This document shows positions 7,495 through 18,438 of a stretch of DNA of 64,000 nt, one piece after another. A model generated the notes under the pieces. The model saw only the letters and a program-made list of their open reading frames with translations, did not search any database and was not told the DNA's origin. The DNA is taken from positions 100,746 to 164,745 of the forward strand of contig NZ_FORX01000006.1 of NCBI RefSeq assembly GCF_900114115.1, read 5' to 3'. The position numbers and the translations under genes were made by a program. Position 1 is the first letter of the stretch; the number at the start of each line of letters is the position of its first letter. The stretch comes from Desulfomicrobium apsheronum. GTDB taxonomy: Bacteria > Desulfobacterota > Desulfovibrionia > Desulfovibrionales > Desulfomicrobiaceae.

Positions 7495-9393
7495 ATGATT
7501 ATCACCGCATGCACCCTCGATTGCCCTGACGCCTGTTCCCTGCTGGCCGAAAACGGGGAAAATGGCCTGCGTCTGCGCGGCAATCCGGATCACCCCTTCA
7601 CGCAGGGTTTTGTCTGTCCCAAGCTCGATGTGCATCGCAGGCGTCTGGCCAGCCCGCATCGCCTGCGCTCTCCCCGGCTCAAGGTCGGCGGACGCTGGCA
7701 GGACATTGGCTGGGATGAGGCCCTTGGATTGTGCGCCGAGAAAATCGCCTTGTACCGGGACGAGCCCCGCTCCATTCTGCATGTGCGCGGTTCGGGCAAC
7801 CGGGGCGTGGTCAAGGCGCTCTCGAATCTCTTTTTTCGCAAGCTGGGAGCCTCCGGTCTGCATGGGTCGTTGTGCGACGAGGCCGGGATAGAGGCCTGCA
7901 TGAAGGATTTCGGCTGCCTGCGCACCAACGATGTCCCCGACATCCTGAATACGTCAGCGCTCATCAACTGGGGCCGCGATCTGGCCCGGGGCTCCGTGCA
8001 CATGGCGGCCATGGTCCGCGCCCTGCGCAAGAAGGGCGTGCCCGTGGTGACCATCGCGCCGGGAGAGGATACGGCGCAGGGTTTTACGGATCATTTCGTG
8101 CGCGTAAGGCCCGGAACGGACCGCTTCCTGGCCGCGGCCGTGCTGCGCGAGGTGCTGCTCCGCAAGGGGATCGCGCCGGAGGTGGCGGCCGGCTGCCATG
8201 ATCCGGCGGGCTTTGAAGGCCTGCTGGCCGAAGCTGGGCCAAGGCTTTTGGAATGGTGCGGGGCGCGACCCGAGGATGTGGCGCTGCTGGCGGATCATTA
8301 CGCCGGGCCTGCGCCCGTGGCGACACTTCTGGGCTGGGGGCTGCAACGTTATCGTTTCGGCGGCCAGAACGTGCGCTTCATCAACGCGCTGGCCATGCTC
8401 TCCGGGCAGGTGGGCAGAAGCGGCGGCGGGGCTTATTTTGGGCTGAGTTCCATGGCCAATCTCGCTCTGCCCTGGAAGGCGGAGACGGCCTATGGCCGGA
8501 CCCTGCTCATGCCCGATCTGGCCCGGGAGCTCCGCCGCGCCGACCCGCCCGTGCGCATGGCCTGGGTGGAATGCATCAATCCGGCCAACCAGTTCCCGGA
8601 AGCCGAAGAGGTGGCCCGGGCCCTCGATGGGCTCGATTTCGTCGTGGTGGCCGACGCTTTCATGACCGACACGGCCGAGGTCGCGGACCTGATCCTGCCT
8701 GTTGCGCTCATGCTCGAACAGGAGGATATCGTCGGCTCCTTTTTGCATGAATATGTGCAGTGGAGCGGCAAGGCCGTTGAGCCGCCGGAGGGTGTGCGTA
8801 CGGATTATGGGATCCTGTCCGAGCTGGGCGCAAGGCTTTTCCCTCCCGTAATCCTGCCCGAGCCCGAGGAAGCCTTGCGCCAGGCGCTCGATTCCCCATC
8901 CCTTGAGACCAGCCTGGAAGAACTGCGCCGCACGGGATACGTCCGCTCAACCCATCCGGCCGTGGCCTTTGAGGATCTGCGTTTCGGGCACGAGGACGGC
9001 CTCTACCGCCTGCCTCCGCGTCTGGACCCGCCGGTGGCGGCGCCGCAAGAGTACTCGTTGCAGCTTCTGACGCTGATCAACCGTCGCTTTGTCCATTCCC
9101 AGATTCCGCCCGACGACCAGGACGAAAGCCCGGAGGTGACGGTGCATCCACGCACCCTGGAGCGCCTTGGCGTCACGCCCGGGGCGGGTTGGCTGGTCAC
9201 GGAACTGGGGCGGCTTGAAGTGCTGTTCGCGGCGGACGAGTCCATGCATCCGGACTGCGTGGTCTACCGGCGTGGGCCGTGGGGCAAACTGGGCGGAGGG
9301 GTGAACCGCATCATCGGGTTCGTGGAGACGGACATGGGAGGGGCTGGTGCGTACTATGAACAGCGCTGCCGCCTGGAGCAGCGGGATCAGTAG
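7495..9393 (+). CDS. Stand-alone molybdopterin oxidoreductase
   Basis: A 632-residue MopB-family enzyme, starting at the ATG with GGGAG five bases upstream. The N-terminal 4Fe-4S motif is C6-x3-C10-x3-C14-x26-C41, beginning six residues into the protein, so there is no export signal. HGSLCDEAGIEA near residue 122 resembles the segment carrying the molybdenum-ligating Cys/Sec in formate dehydrogenase-like enzymes, with Cys here (inference). The C-terminal molydop-binding domain begins near residue 520. It is divergent from umuD and has no partner ferredoxin subunit, so the electron partner is probably a soluble carrier. Substrate unknown. Confidence 0.85.
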   Translation: MIITACTLDCPDACSLLAENGENGLRLRGNPDHPFTQGFVCPKLDVHRRRLASPHRLRSPRLKVGGRWQDIGWDEALGLCAEKIALYRDEPRSILHVRGSGNRGVVKALSNLFFRKLGASGLHGSLCDEAGIEACMKDFGCLRTNDVPDILNTSALINWGRDLARGSVHMAAMVRALRKKGVPVVTIAPGEDTAQGFTDHFVRVRPGTDRFLAAAVLREVLLRKGIAPEVAAGCHDPAGFEGLLAEAGPRLLEWCGARPEDVALLADHYAGPAPVATLLGWGLQRYRFGGQNVRFINALAMLSGQVGRSGGGAYFGLSSMANLALPWKAETAYGRTLLMPDLARELRRADPPVRMAWVECINPANQFPEAEEVARALDGLDFVVVADAFMTDTAEVADLILPVALMLEQEDIVGSFLHEYVQWSGKAVEPPEGVRTDYGILSELGARLFPPVILPEPEEALRQALDSPSLETSLEELRRTGYVRSTHPAVAFEDLRFGHEDGLYRLPPRLDPPVAAPQEYSLQLLTLINRRFVHSQIPPDDQDESPEVTVHPRTLERLGVTPGAGWLVTELGRLEVLFAADESMHPDCVVYRRGPWGKLGGGVNRIIGFVETDMGGAGAYYEQRCRLEQRDQ

Positions 9394-9656
9394 CGGCCGT
9401 TTTTGACCGTGGTCACGTAGAGATCATAATCGGGATCGTTTTCGACGTTGACGCCCGGGTAGGACGGTTCGCTCCATTCGAAGCGATCATTCCTCCAGAC
9501 AACGAGGGTGCGCCGCGCCTTGAATGCCGCATCCACATAGACCACTTCCAGGGTGTCTCGCGTGTCGTAGGCGGAGGCGTCGCAGACGATGCCGACCTTG
9601 GTGAAGGGCTGGCCGTGAATGGTGACGGGATGGCCGGTTCTGATTTTGGGCCGCAT
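9387..9656 (-). CDS. Small conserved-looking hypothetical protein
   Basis: An 89-residue protein with good coding character: acidic and aromatic-rich, predicted mostly beta (HPVTIHGQPFTKVGIVCDA, then TLEVVYVD and RRTLVVWRNDRFEW). It has one cysteine and no signal or membrane helix. It is convergent with the preceding molybdoenzyme gene and overlaps it by 7 bp. The ribosome binding site is weak. Function is not recognised; the fold could be a small SH3-like barrel, which is a guess. Confidence 0.6.
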   Translation of the reverse strand: MRPKIRTGHPVTIHGQPFTKVGIVCDASAYDTRDTLEVVYVDAAFKARRTLVVWRNDRFEWSEPSYPGVNVENDPDYDLYVTTVKNGRY

Positions 9657-9850
9657 GGACTGCTTTACCTGGCTGAAGTTTTGTCGGGAAGCCTTTGTGG
9701 CTGGTACTTTTTGCGAAATATCGCGCTTTCATTATTCTGCAAAGAGAAAATATCAGTTGCGTTTAGCTGCGGGCAATTGATGTTCGGTTCACGATGCCGG
9801 TGCGTGAAATCTCGGTATATATCGGTTTTCGGGCGTGCGGGGCCGACCGG

Positions 9851-12130
9851 TTAAAGTGATTTCTTGCCGCACACGTGTGCGATGACTTTGGTCAGATCCT
9901 TGATGGATATGGGTTTGGCCAGATACTCGTCGAATCCGTCCTGCAGATATTTTTCCCTGTCCCCTTGAAGGGCATGGGCCGTGAGCGCTATGACGGGCAG
10001 GTTATGTCCGAATCTGTCTCGGATATGGCGAGTGGCCAGGCTCCCGTCCATGACCGGCATCTGGATGTCCATGAGCACGCAGTCCACAGTGGCCGTTTCC
10101 AGATGATCAAGGGCTTCCTGGCCGTTGGTGGCGCAGATGACCCGGTGTCCGAGTTTTTCCAGGGATTTTTGCAGAAAGAGCCGATTGATCGGGTTGTCTT
10201 CGGCAACCAGCACGGTCAGTCCTTGCACAAGGGATTCGCCATTCTGCGTTGGATCCTGCGCCGATTCTTCGGGTAGCGCCTGCTCGACCGGGATGCTGAA
10301 GAAAAAGGTGGTTCCGGCCCCTTCCGTGCTTTGCACCGCGATGGAGCCGCCCATGGCCTCGATGAGCTGCTTGACGATGGCCAGGCCCAGCCCTGTGCCC
10401 TGATATGTCCTGGTCGGAAATCGCGCCGCCTGGGTGAAGCGCTCGAAGATGCTGTCCAGCTTGCTTTCGGGGATGCCGCATCCGGTGTCCGATATTTCAA
10501 AATCAAGCACCATGCCGCCGCTGCTTTCCTTGGGAGTCACCCCTGTCAGTCGTAATTCTATTTTTCCGTTTTCGGTGAATTTGACCGCGTTGCCCACCAG
10601 GTTGAAAAATATTTGGCGGATTCTGTTTTCATCGCCGAGCACTGTTTCGGGTAGTGCCTCGGTAAGGACAAGCGACAGGGTGACGCCTTTTTCCCGCAGG
10701 CCGCTATTGAAGAAGGCGACGGTGCTCTCCAGCATGCTTCCGGGGTTGAATGGGGTGTTTTGCAGATCGATTTTCCCGGCTTCGACCTTGGAGAAATCGA
10801 GGATGTCGTTGATGATGTGCAGCAGGTTCTGGCCGGACTGGCGGATCAGGGCCAGGTATTCCTGCACGCTCGGGCTCCGGGGATTGCCCAGAGCCAGTTC
10901 GGCCAGGCCCATGATCCCGGTCAGGGGCGTGCGGATTTCGTGGCTCATGTGCGCAAGGAAAAGGCTTTTGGCCTCGTTGGCCTCATCGGCCTTGCGTCTG
11001 GCGGATTGCAGTTCCAGAAGAGTCTGCTTGCGGATGTGCGCGACCAGGGTCAGGGAAATGATGATGACGAGCAAGGCGATGACGATGCTGCCGAAGATCA
11101 GGAAAAGCCGCTTGTTGGCCTCGAAGATGCTCAAGGGGCGATGCGTGACGATAGATCCTTCAGGCAAGGCCTTTTCATCCAGGTTGAAACGGTTCAGCTC
11201 CCGGTAGTCGAAGAAGAAGCGGTTGGCCACTTCCCGGACTACGGGCAGGTCCGAAGGCGCGGTTCCGTCCAGGATTCGTAGGGCCATCCGGGCCGCGATT
11301 CTACCGTGCTCGGCTCCGTTGACCAGTTTGCCGCCGACGATGCCGTGCCCCAGGAAAAAATCCCAGAATCCGTAGATGGGGCTTTGCGTATTGGCCCTGA
11401 TCAAGGCCGCGCTGGGTCCGAAATCAAGCATGCGGCCATCCAGGCCGGCAATGGCGTTGGCCAGGAAGACAAGTGTTTTCGGGCTCAGGGTCGCGACCTT
11501 TTCCAGCAGGACGGGAGTGGGGATGTCCTGCCAGAAGTGGAAGCGCAAGCGCCCGGCATAGGAGGGCATGAGATGCAGAAACTGGCTGCGGTTCGATCTG
11601 TCCGTGCTGGACAGGGAGCCTCCGATGATGACCACGTTGCGCGTGTCGGGGTGCAGGGCCAGGGCTGCGTCAAGGGTTTCGCGCACGGAGATTATTTCCG
11701 ATACGCCGGTGATGCCCTCCGCGCCGCCGAGTATTTCCGGCTGGAAGTTGTTCACGCCGCAGAAGATTATGGGCACGCCTGCAAAGAGCTCTTCGCGGTT
11801 TTGCAGCACGAAACCGAAAGCCGCGTCGTCGGAGACGATCACCGCATCCACGGCGTGGCCTCGCACGTGGGTGGCGATCAACTCCGATTGCATCTGGAGC
11901 ATGTGCTCCTTTGGATAGCGTTTGGCGTCCAGGTATTCGGTGCTGAGCGTCCAGGGCTTCCCGGAGCTGGTCAGGGTTTCGACGATGCCTTGGTGTAAGT
12001 CGTCGGTCCAGCTCAGTCCCGGATTGTAGGAGTGAATGACCAGAATGTCGGGGGCGCTTTGGCCTCGCGCGCAGGGAACGCTCAGGGTCAGCAGCATCAC
12101 GGTCAGCATGTACAAGGCTTTATTCCACAA
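9851..12130 (-). CDS. Hybrid histidine kinase with periplasmic ABC-binding-protein-like sensor
   Basis: The 759-residue order is: signal/anchor helix (about 5-23), a periplasmic substrate-binding-like domain (about 28-310, opening PDILVIHSYNPGLSW), one membrane helix (about 343-365), HisKA with [13 protein letters not shown], HATPase (NLVGNAVKF, DTGCGIPE, GTGLGLAIVKQ) and a C-terminal receiver with LMDIQMPVMDG. The start is a TTG with AGGAGG nine bases upstream, inside the 3' end of the preceding gene (11-bp overlap); ATG 12109 is an alternative. The upstream partner is a free protein with the same sensor fold, so ligand sensing may use both. The ligand is unknown. No separate output regulator lies next to it. 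Confidence 0.9.
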   Translation of the reverse strand: MWNKALYMLTVMLLTLSVPCARGQSAPDILVIHSYNPGLSWTDDLHQGIVETLTSSGKPWTLSTEYLDAKRYPKEHMLQMQSELIATHVRGHAVDAVIVSDDAAFGFVLQNREELFAGVPIIFCGVNNFQPEILGGAEGITGVSEIISVRETLDAALALHPDTRNVVIIGGSLSSTDRSNRSQFLHLMPSYAGRLRFHFWQDIPTPVLLEKVATLSPKTLVFLANAIAGLDGRMLDFGPSAALIRANTQSPIYGFWDFFLGHGIVGGKLVNGAEHGRIAARMALRILDGTAPSDLPVVREVANRFFFDYRELNRFNLDEKALPEGSIVTHRPLSIFEANKRLFLIFGSIVIALLVIIISLTLVAHIRKQTLLELQSARRKADEANEAKSLFLAHMSHEIRTPLTGIMGLAELALGNPRSPSVQEYLALIRQSGQNLLHIINDILDFSKVEAGKIDLQNTPFNPGSMLESTVAFFNSGLREKGVTLSLVLTEALPETVLGDENRIRQIFFNLVGNAVKFTENGKIELRLTGVTPKESSGGMVLDFEISDTGCGIPESKLDSIFERFTQAARFPTRTYQGTGLGLAIVKQLIEAMGGSIAVQSTEGAGTTFFFSIPVEQALPEESAQDPTQNGESLVQGLTVLVAEDNPINRLFLQKSLEKLGHRVICATNGQEALDHLETATVDCVLMDIQMPVMDGSLATRHIRDRFGHNLPVIALTAHALQGDREKYLQDGFDEYLAKPISIKDLTKVIAHVCGKKSL

Positions 12131-13118
12131 GTGCTGCAGCCTCCTGAAGGAGATCCTCGGGGATGTCGATGCGTAGTTTTCTGGCCACTTTCAGATTGAA
12201 CATGGTCAGACCTTGCGTTGTGCTGACAATGGGAATGTCCCCGGCGCGTTCGCCGTCCAGGATGCGCAGGGCCATGCCTGCGGCCAGGGTTCCGTGTTCG
12301 AATCCGGTCTGGATGACTCCGCAGAGGGCCCCGTCGGCGACCGTGTAGTCGAAAAAACCCACGGACGGCAGCCCCGCGTGTTCCCGGGTCCAGTGCATGA
12401 CCTCGGGGCCCGGCACTATTCGGCCTTCGGCATCGGTCAGGCCGTGGCAGGTCGTGATGGCGAGGGCGTCGTGGGTTGAACCGCTGGCGTCAATCAGTTC
12501 CCGCCATTTTTCATAGGTGTCGACAATGATCCATTCGGCTTCGATGTCTGCCGGGGTCGAGGCGCGCATCGATCCAACCGCCGCCAGGCTTGAGGATCTT
12601 GAGTCAAGGAGTACCGCCACTCTGCGCACGTCCGGACACAGGCGGCGCAGCAACTTCAGGCTTTCACTCCAGGCGAGTTTCTCGACGACTCCCGTGACGT
12701 TGAACGCGGGATAGCCGTAGCGCGCCGGGTCCTGGTTGACTCCGCAGAAGACCAGTGCCGGGGCCGAACTGTCGCCTGCGAACCGCGCCGCGAAATACTG
12801 CTGCGCATCGTCGTCGCTGGCGATGACCACGTCCGGTCTGAAGCTGCGCATCATCTCGGCCGCTTTTTGTCCCGCAGCGGTGAGGCTTTCCTCGTCGCGG
12901 TTGATGTTGGCGTCCATGAACACGGTGCGCAGTTCGATCCGGCGCCTTGAGAGCATCCGCTCCAGGGCGTCGTGGATGTCGGCGGTCCAAGCGAAATTGC
13001 GGTCATAGCTGTGCACGATCAGGATCTTCCCGCCGGGAGCGTCAGCGGCCTTGCCGGGGCGGGAAGAGATCAGCGTGATGAGTGACAGCATGATGATGGA
13101 CGAGATTATGCGGCGCAT
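12120..13118 (-). CDS. Periplasmic ABC-type substrate-binding protein of the sensory type
   Basis: The product is 332 residues from ATG 13118, which has AGGA nine bases upstream. An N-terminal signal peptide (MRRIISSIIMLSLITLIS, processed near residue 25) is followed by GGKILIVHSYDRNFAWTAD, closely matching the start of the kinase sensor domain (DILVIHSYNPGLSWTDD). It belongs to the ABC_sub_bind (PF04392-like) group. No permease or ATPase gene accompanies it; the next gene is the kinase, overlapped by 11 bp. It is therefore probably a ligand-presenting partner of the kinase, or a paralogue made by domain duplication, rather than a transporter part. Confidence 0.85.
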   Translation of the reverse strand: MRRIISSIIMLSLITLISSRPGKAADAPGGKILIVHSYDRNFAWTADIHDALERMLSRRRIELRTVFMDANINRDEESLTAAGQKAAEMMRSFRPDVVIASDDDAQQYFAARFAGDSSAPALVFCGVNQDPARYGYPAFNVTGVVEKLAWSESLKLLRRLCPDVRRVAVLLDSRSSSLAAVGSMRASTPADIEAEWIIVDTYEKWRELIDASGSTHDALAITTCHGLTDAEGRIVPGPEVMHWTREHAGLPSVGFFDYTVADGALCGVIQTGFEHGTLAAGMALRILDGERAGDIPIVSTTQGLTMFNLKVARKLRIDIPEDLLQEAAALVE

Positions 13119-13222
13119 AATTTTTCCTGTCACACTATGTCGTGTGCCGCAATACGCGCGGGGATTAGTAAGCGGGATCATGGTTTTCCTGACAACGGCC
13201 CGGAGGGCGGAAAGCGAAGGGC

Positions 13223-16147
<2,925 letters not shown>

Positions 16148-16488
16148 TCGCGACTCGCAAGGTTAGGGTGAGATGGCCGCCTGACAACCAGTTTTCATGA
16201 GCGATACTGGAATCTTGCCTTGAAAACTGTTTCAAGACCCATGCCGGAGGGGCATTCTTTTTTATTGTGTTTCATCATTTTCACGAAATATCAATCGATC
16301 GCCGATTTTTTCAGTGAAAACAATGAACAACGGTCTGGATGAACAGCCGAGGTAACGAAAGGAATGGCTCAAGAATCGGCAAGACGCGTCCTGTTAGGAC
16401 CAAGGGCGCTAGCGATACGGCAGGCAACGCCGGATTCGGCAGATGACAAACAACAGCCTTGGCAACCGGGCTTATAGTTTCGACTTGA

Positions 16489-16517
16489 TTGACAAGATGT
16501 TTTACAGATCTTAATAT
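16489..16517 (+). promoter_or_regulatory. Sigma-70 promoter for the HipA-like gene
   Basis: TTGACA at 16489-16494, a 17-base spacer, and TAATAT at 16512-16517: near-perfect consensus. Just downstream are two ATTCAAAT direct repeats (16521-16528 and 16532-16539) 11 bp apart, a plausible operator overlapping the transcription start. The start codon is about 130 bp further on, leaving a long AT-rich leader. Confidence 0.6.
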
Positions 16518-16597
16518 TCTATTCAAATATCATTCAAATTCATATTCTATTTTCTACTTAAGTTGTTGATTTTTAAAATATATTAACAGTAAGTTAT

Positions 16598-16627
16598 GTC
16601 AAATTTGCTAGTCAAAATTAAGTCAAA
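16598..16627 (+). promoter_or_regulatory. Three GTCAAA direct repeats before the HipA-like gene
   Basis: GTCAAA occurs at 16598, 16611 and 16622, about one helical turn apart (13 and 11 bp), and ends eight bases before the GGAGG ribosome binding site. Because the downstream protein has its own N-terminal helix-turn-helix, these repeats are candidates for autoregulation. This is inference. Confidence 0.4.
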
Positions 16628-16647
16628 AGTGCTTTGTTGGAGGGTGT

Positions 16648-17967
16648 ATGCCGTTATCGTTAGTTGAATTTCTTGAGCAGGGAGCGGTCTCGTCTAGGGA
16701 GATTCAGGCTGCAACGGGATTGTCACAGGCTGCTGTCTCAAGACAGCTAAGAAAGATGGAACGCAGTGTCGTAACAATTCGAAGCGGCAGAACTCCAAAG
16801 TATGTTATGACAAGAACCGCTTTTGGCGGTAGCGATAGGCTGCCGCTGGCAATGGTTGATCCTCATGGAAATACTGTGATTGTAGCGCACATTAGGCCGC
16901 TTGTGACAGGGGGATTTTATGTCGAGCAATCAGCTGGCGCCTCTCAATTGCTATTAGGTTTAAGTAGAGATGGAATGAATGATGACCTTCCATATTATTT
17001 GCAAGATATAGGGCCTCAAGGATTTCTTGGAAGGCAAATTGCTAAAGAAATGCACGCTCAATTTCAAGAGTTTCCGCCTGATCCCAAGTGGTGGACGACA
17101 GATCATGTAGGAAGGTATCTAGTTTCAAACGGTGAGGATTTGCCAGGAAACTTTAAGTTTGGCGAACAAGCTTTATTGCGTGTTCGTCGTAAACCTGAGG
17201 CCGTTGATGACTTTGAGTATCCGCGTATTGCTGATAAAGTGATGGAAGGTGAAGTTCCCGAATCCTCTGCAGGTGGTGAACAACCTAAATTTACGACATT
17301 TAGCAAAAAGAGCAGATCGCATGTTATTGTAAAATTTTCATCTCCTGATGATAATTCAATATCGCGCAGGTGGAGAGACGTGCTCATTACAGAATATCAT
17401 GCAGTAGAGGCGTTGCATCGGAAAAATTTTCCGGCAGCAGAAACGAGACTGTTTGAGGTGAATAATCGGTTTTTTTTAGAATCTCAGAGGTTTGATCGTT
17501 CTGGTGAGTATGGTAGAATGTCAATGATTTCCCTTGCCTCTATTGACGCTGAATTTGTTGGACAGGGATCTAGCTGGCCTTTGGTATTGAATAAATTGAT
17601 GGAGATAGGTTTAGTTGCCAAAGAGCATGTGTTTGATGCTGAGTTTATATGGTGCTTTGGGAAGCTAATCAATAATACTGATATGCATTTAGGAAATTTA
17701 AGTTTTTCAATTGATGGAGATGTGTTTAGGCTTTTGCCAGTATACGATATGTGTTCTATGGGTTTTGCACCAAAAAGTGGTGGTGAATTGCAGCCATACA
17801 CATTTGTTCCTAAGCATCCAAAAAGGATAAACCTCTCTGATGAATTGTATAAAATGGTTGTAGATACGGCAATAGATTTTTGGAACAGAGTCGCTAGTGA
17901 TGATAGAATATCAGACGAGCTGAAAGACTATCTAGCAAAGGGGAATCCTGTAGAGTTGATGAGGTAG
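16648..17967 (+). CDS. HipA-family serine/threonine kinase with N-terminal HTH (YjjJ/HipH type)
   Basis: A 439-residue protein, near the length of E. coli YjjJ/HipH (about 443). Residues 1-60 form a winged HTH (SSREIQAATGLSQAAVSRQL), replacing the separate HipB antitoxin of classical hipBA. The kinase part shows a glycine-rich loop GGEQPKFTTF, the catalytic loop NNTDMHLGNLSF (Asp and Asn) and the metal-binding YDM in LPVYDMCSM. HipA kinases phosphorylate cytoplasmic targets such as aminoacyl-tRNA synthetases and arrest growth; YjjJ is toxic when overproduced. No separate antitoxin gene is adjacent. The gene is much more AT-rich than its surroundings and lies next to tRNA-Ala, which suggests horizontal transfer. 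Start supported by TTGGAGGG. Confidence 0.88.
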   Translation: MPLSLVEFLEQGAVSSREIQAATGLSQAAVSRQLRKMERSVVTIRSGRTPKYVMTRTAFGGSDRLPLAMVDPHGNTVIVAHIRPLVTGGFYVEQSAGASQLLLGLSRDGMNDDLPYYLQDIGPQGFLGRQIAKEMHAQFQEFPPDPKWWTTDHVGRYLVSNGEDLPGNFKFGEQALLRVRRKPEAVDDFEYPRIADKVMEGEVPESSAGGEQPKFTTFSKKSRSHVIVKFSSPDDNSISRRWRDVLITEYHAVEALHRKNFPAAETRLFEVNNRFFLESQRFDRSGEYGRMSMISLASIDAEFVGQGSSWPLVLNKLMEIGLVAKEHVFDAEFIWCFGKLINNTDMHLGNLSFSIDGDVFRLLPVYDMCSMGFAPKSGGELQPYTFVPKHPKRINLSDELYKMVVDTAIDFWNRVASDDRISDELKDYLAKGNPVELMR

Positions 17968-18253
17968 GGATGCTTTTATTCCTTGTCATGAAAATGGATT
18001 TGGTTTGAATGTTGAACGCTATGGCAGCCCGGGAAACCGGGTTTTTTTGCGCTTGGTGCGCCTGGCAGGAGTTTCTACAAACCATCCTGGCCAGCCTTTT
18101 TTCCTTCATAATTCCGCGCGCTCGCTTACACGAAAGGCGCAGGGTTTTTCAGGCCGAGGAGTGCAGAAAAAAAAGAAATTTTCGACGAACAAGTGGTGCA
18201 AAGCTGATCCCCGTGCGGGGAATGGTGCGGGGAAGGATATTTTGGAAAAGAAA
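17968..18253. other. Spacer between the HipA-like gene and tRNA-Ala
   Basis: About 285 bp without a supported gene. It contains the terminator of the HipA-like gene at 18028-18048, after which base composition returns to the host level. Small open frames here have no ribosome binding sites or recognisable protein features. No integrase gene or clear attachment-site duplication was seen. Confidence 0.5.
18028..18048 (+). terminator. Intrinsic terminator of the HipA-like gene
   Basis: CCCGG-GAAA-CCGGG stem-loop with a GNRA-like tetraloop, followed at once by seven T residues. It lies 60 bp after the stop codon. Confidence 0.85.
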
Positions 18254-18283
18254 AAGGGTCTGGATTGTTACATCCAAACCCTT
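18254..18283 (-). terminator. Intrinsic terminator of tRNA-Ala
   Basis: On the minus strand, AAGGGTTTGGAT pairs with ATCCAGACCCTT (one G-T pair) around a six-base loop and is followed by TTTCTTTT. It begins seven bases after the encoded CCA end of the tRNA. Confidence 0.85.
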
Positions 18284-18290
18284 GATTTCT

Positions 18291-18366
18291 TGGTGGAGAT
18301 GAGGAGGATCGAACTCCTGGCCTCTGCATTGCGAACGCAGCGCTCTCCCAGCTGAGCTACATCCCC
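18291..18366 (-). tRNA. tRNA-Ala (anticodon CGC)
   Basis: A 76-nt cloverleaf. The acceptor stem is GGGGATG/CATCTCC with one G-T pair, discriminator A and an encoded CCA. The D arm contains AGCTCAGCTGGGAGAGC and the T arm GTTCGATCC. The anticodon stem CTGCG/TGCAG encloses loop TTCGCAA, giving anticodon CGC for the alanine codon GCG. A consensus promoter and an intrinsic terminator flank it. Confidence 0.95.
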
Positions 18367-18379
18367 TGACGTGGGAAGC

Positions 18380-18408
18380 CTGATATGGGGTCCGGGGCCT
18401 GTTGTCAA
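18380..18408 (-). promoter_or_regulatory. Promoter of tRNA-Ala
   Basis: On the minus strand, TTGACA (18408-18403), a 17-base spacer and TATCAG (18385-18380). The -10 ends 13 bases before the tRNA 5' end. The -35 lies within an inverted repeat CCTGTTG-CAACAGG. Confidence 0.7.
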
Positions 18409-18438
18409 CAGGGCTGGCGGACTTGGCTCTGAAATGTC

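Larger units (their letters stand above)
16148..16647. other. Spacer of 500 bp with a sharp drop in GC content
   Basis: No gene is seen. The left part has host-like composition and includes an inverted repeat CTTGAAA (16219-16225)/TTTCAAG (16230-16236) and a small hairpin ATGCC-GGAGG-GGCAT at 16241-16255 followed by TCTTTTTT. From about 16490 the DNA becomes very AT-rich and carries the promoter and direct repeats of the HipA-like gene, listed separately. The composition change marks a probable left edge of acquired DNA. Confidence 0.6.

Noticed and set aside
7495..9393. Selenocysteine at the molybdenum-ligand position
   Set aside because: The frame has no internal TGA, and the candidate ligand codon is TGC for cysteine.
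18291..18366. tRNA-Ala as proven integration site of the HipH island
   Set aside because: No duplicated tRNA 3' end was found on the far side of the AT-rich segment and no integrase is present, so adjacency alone is not enough.
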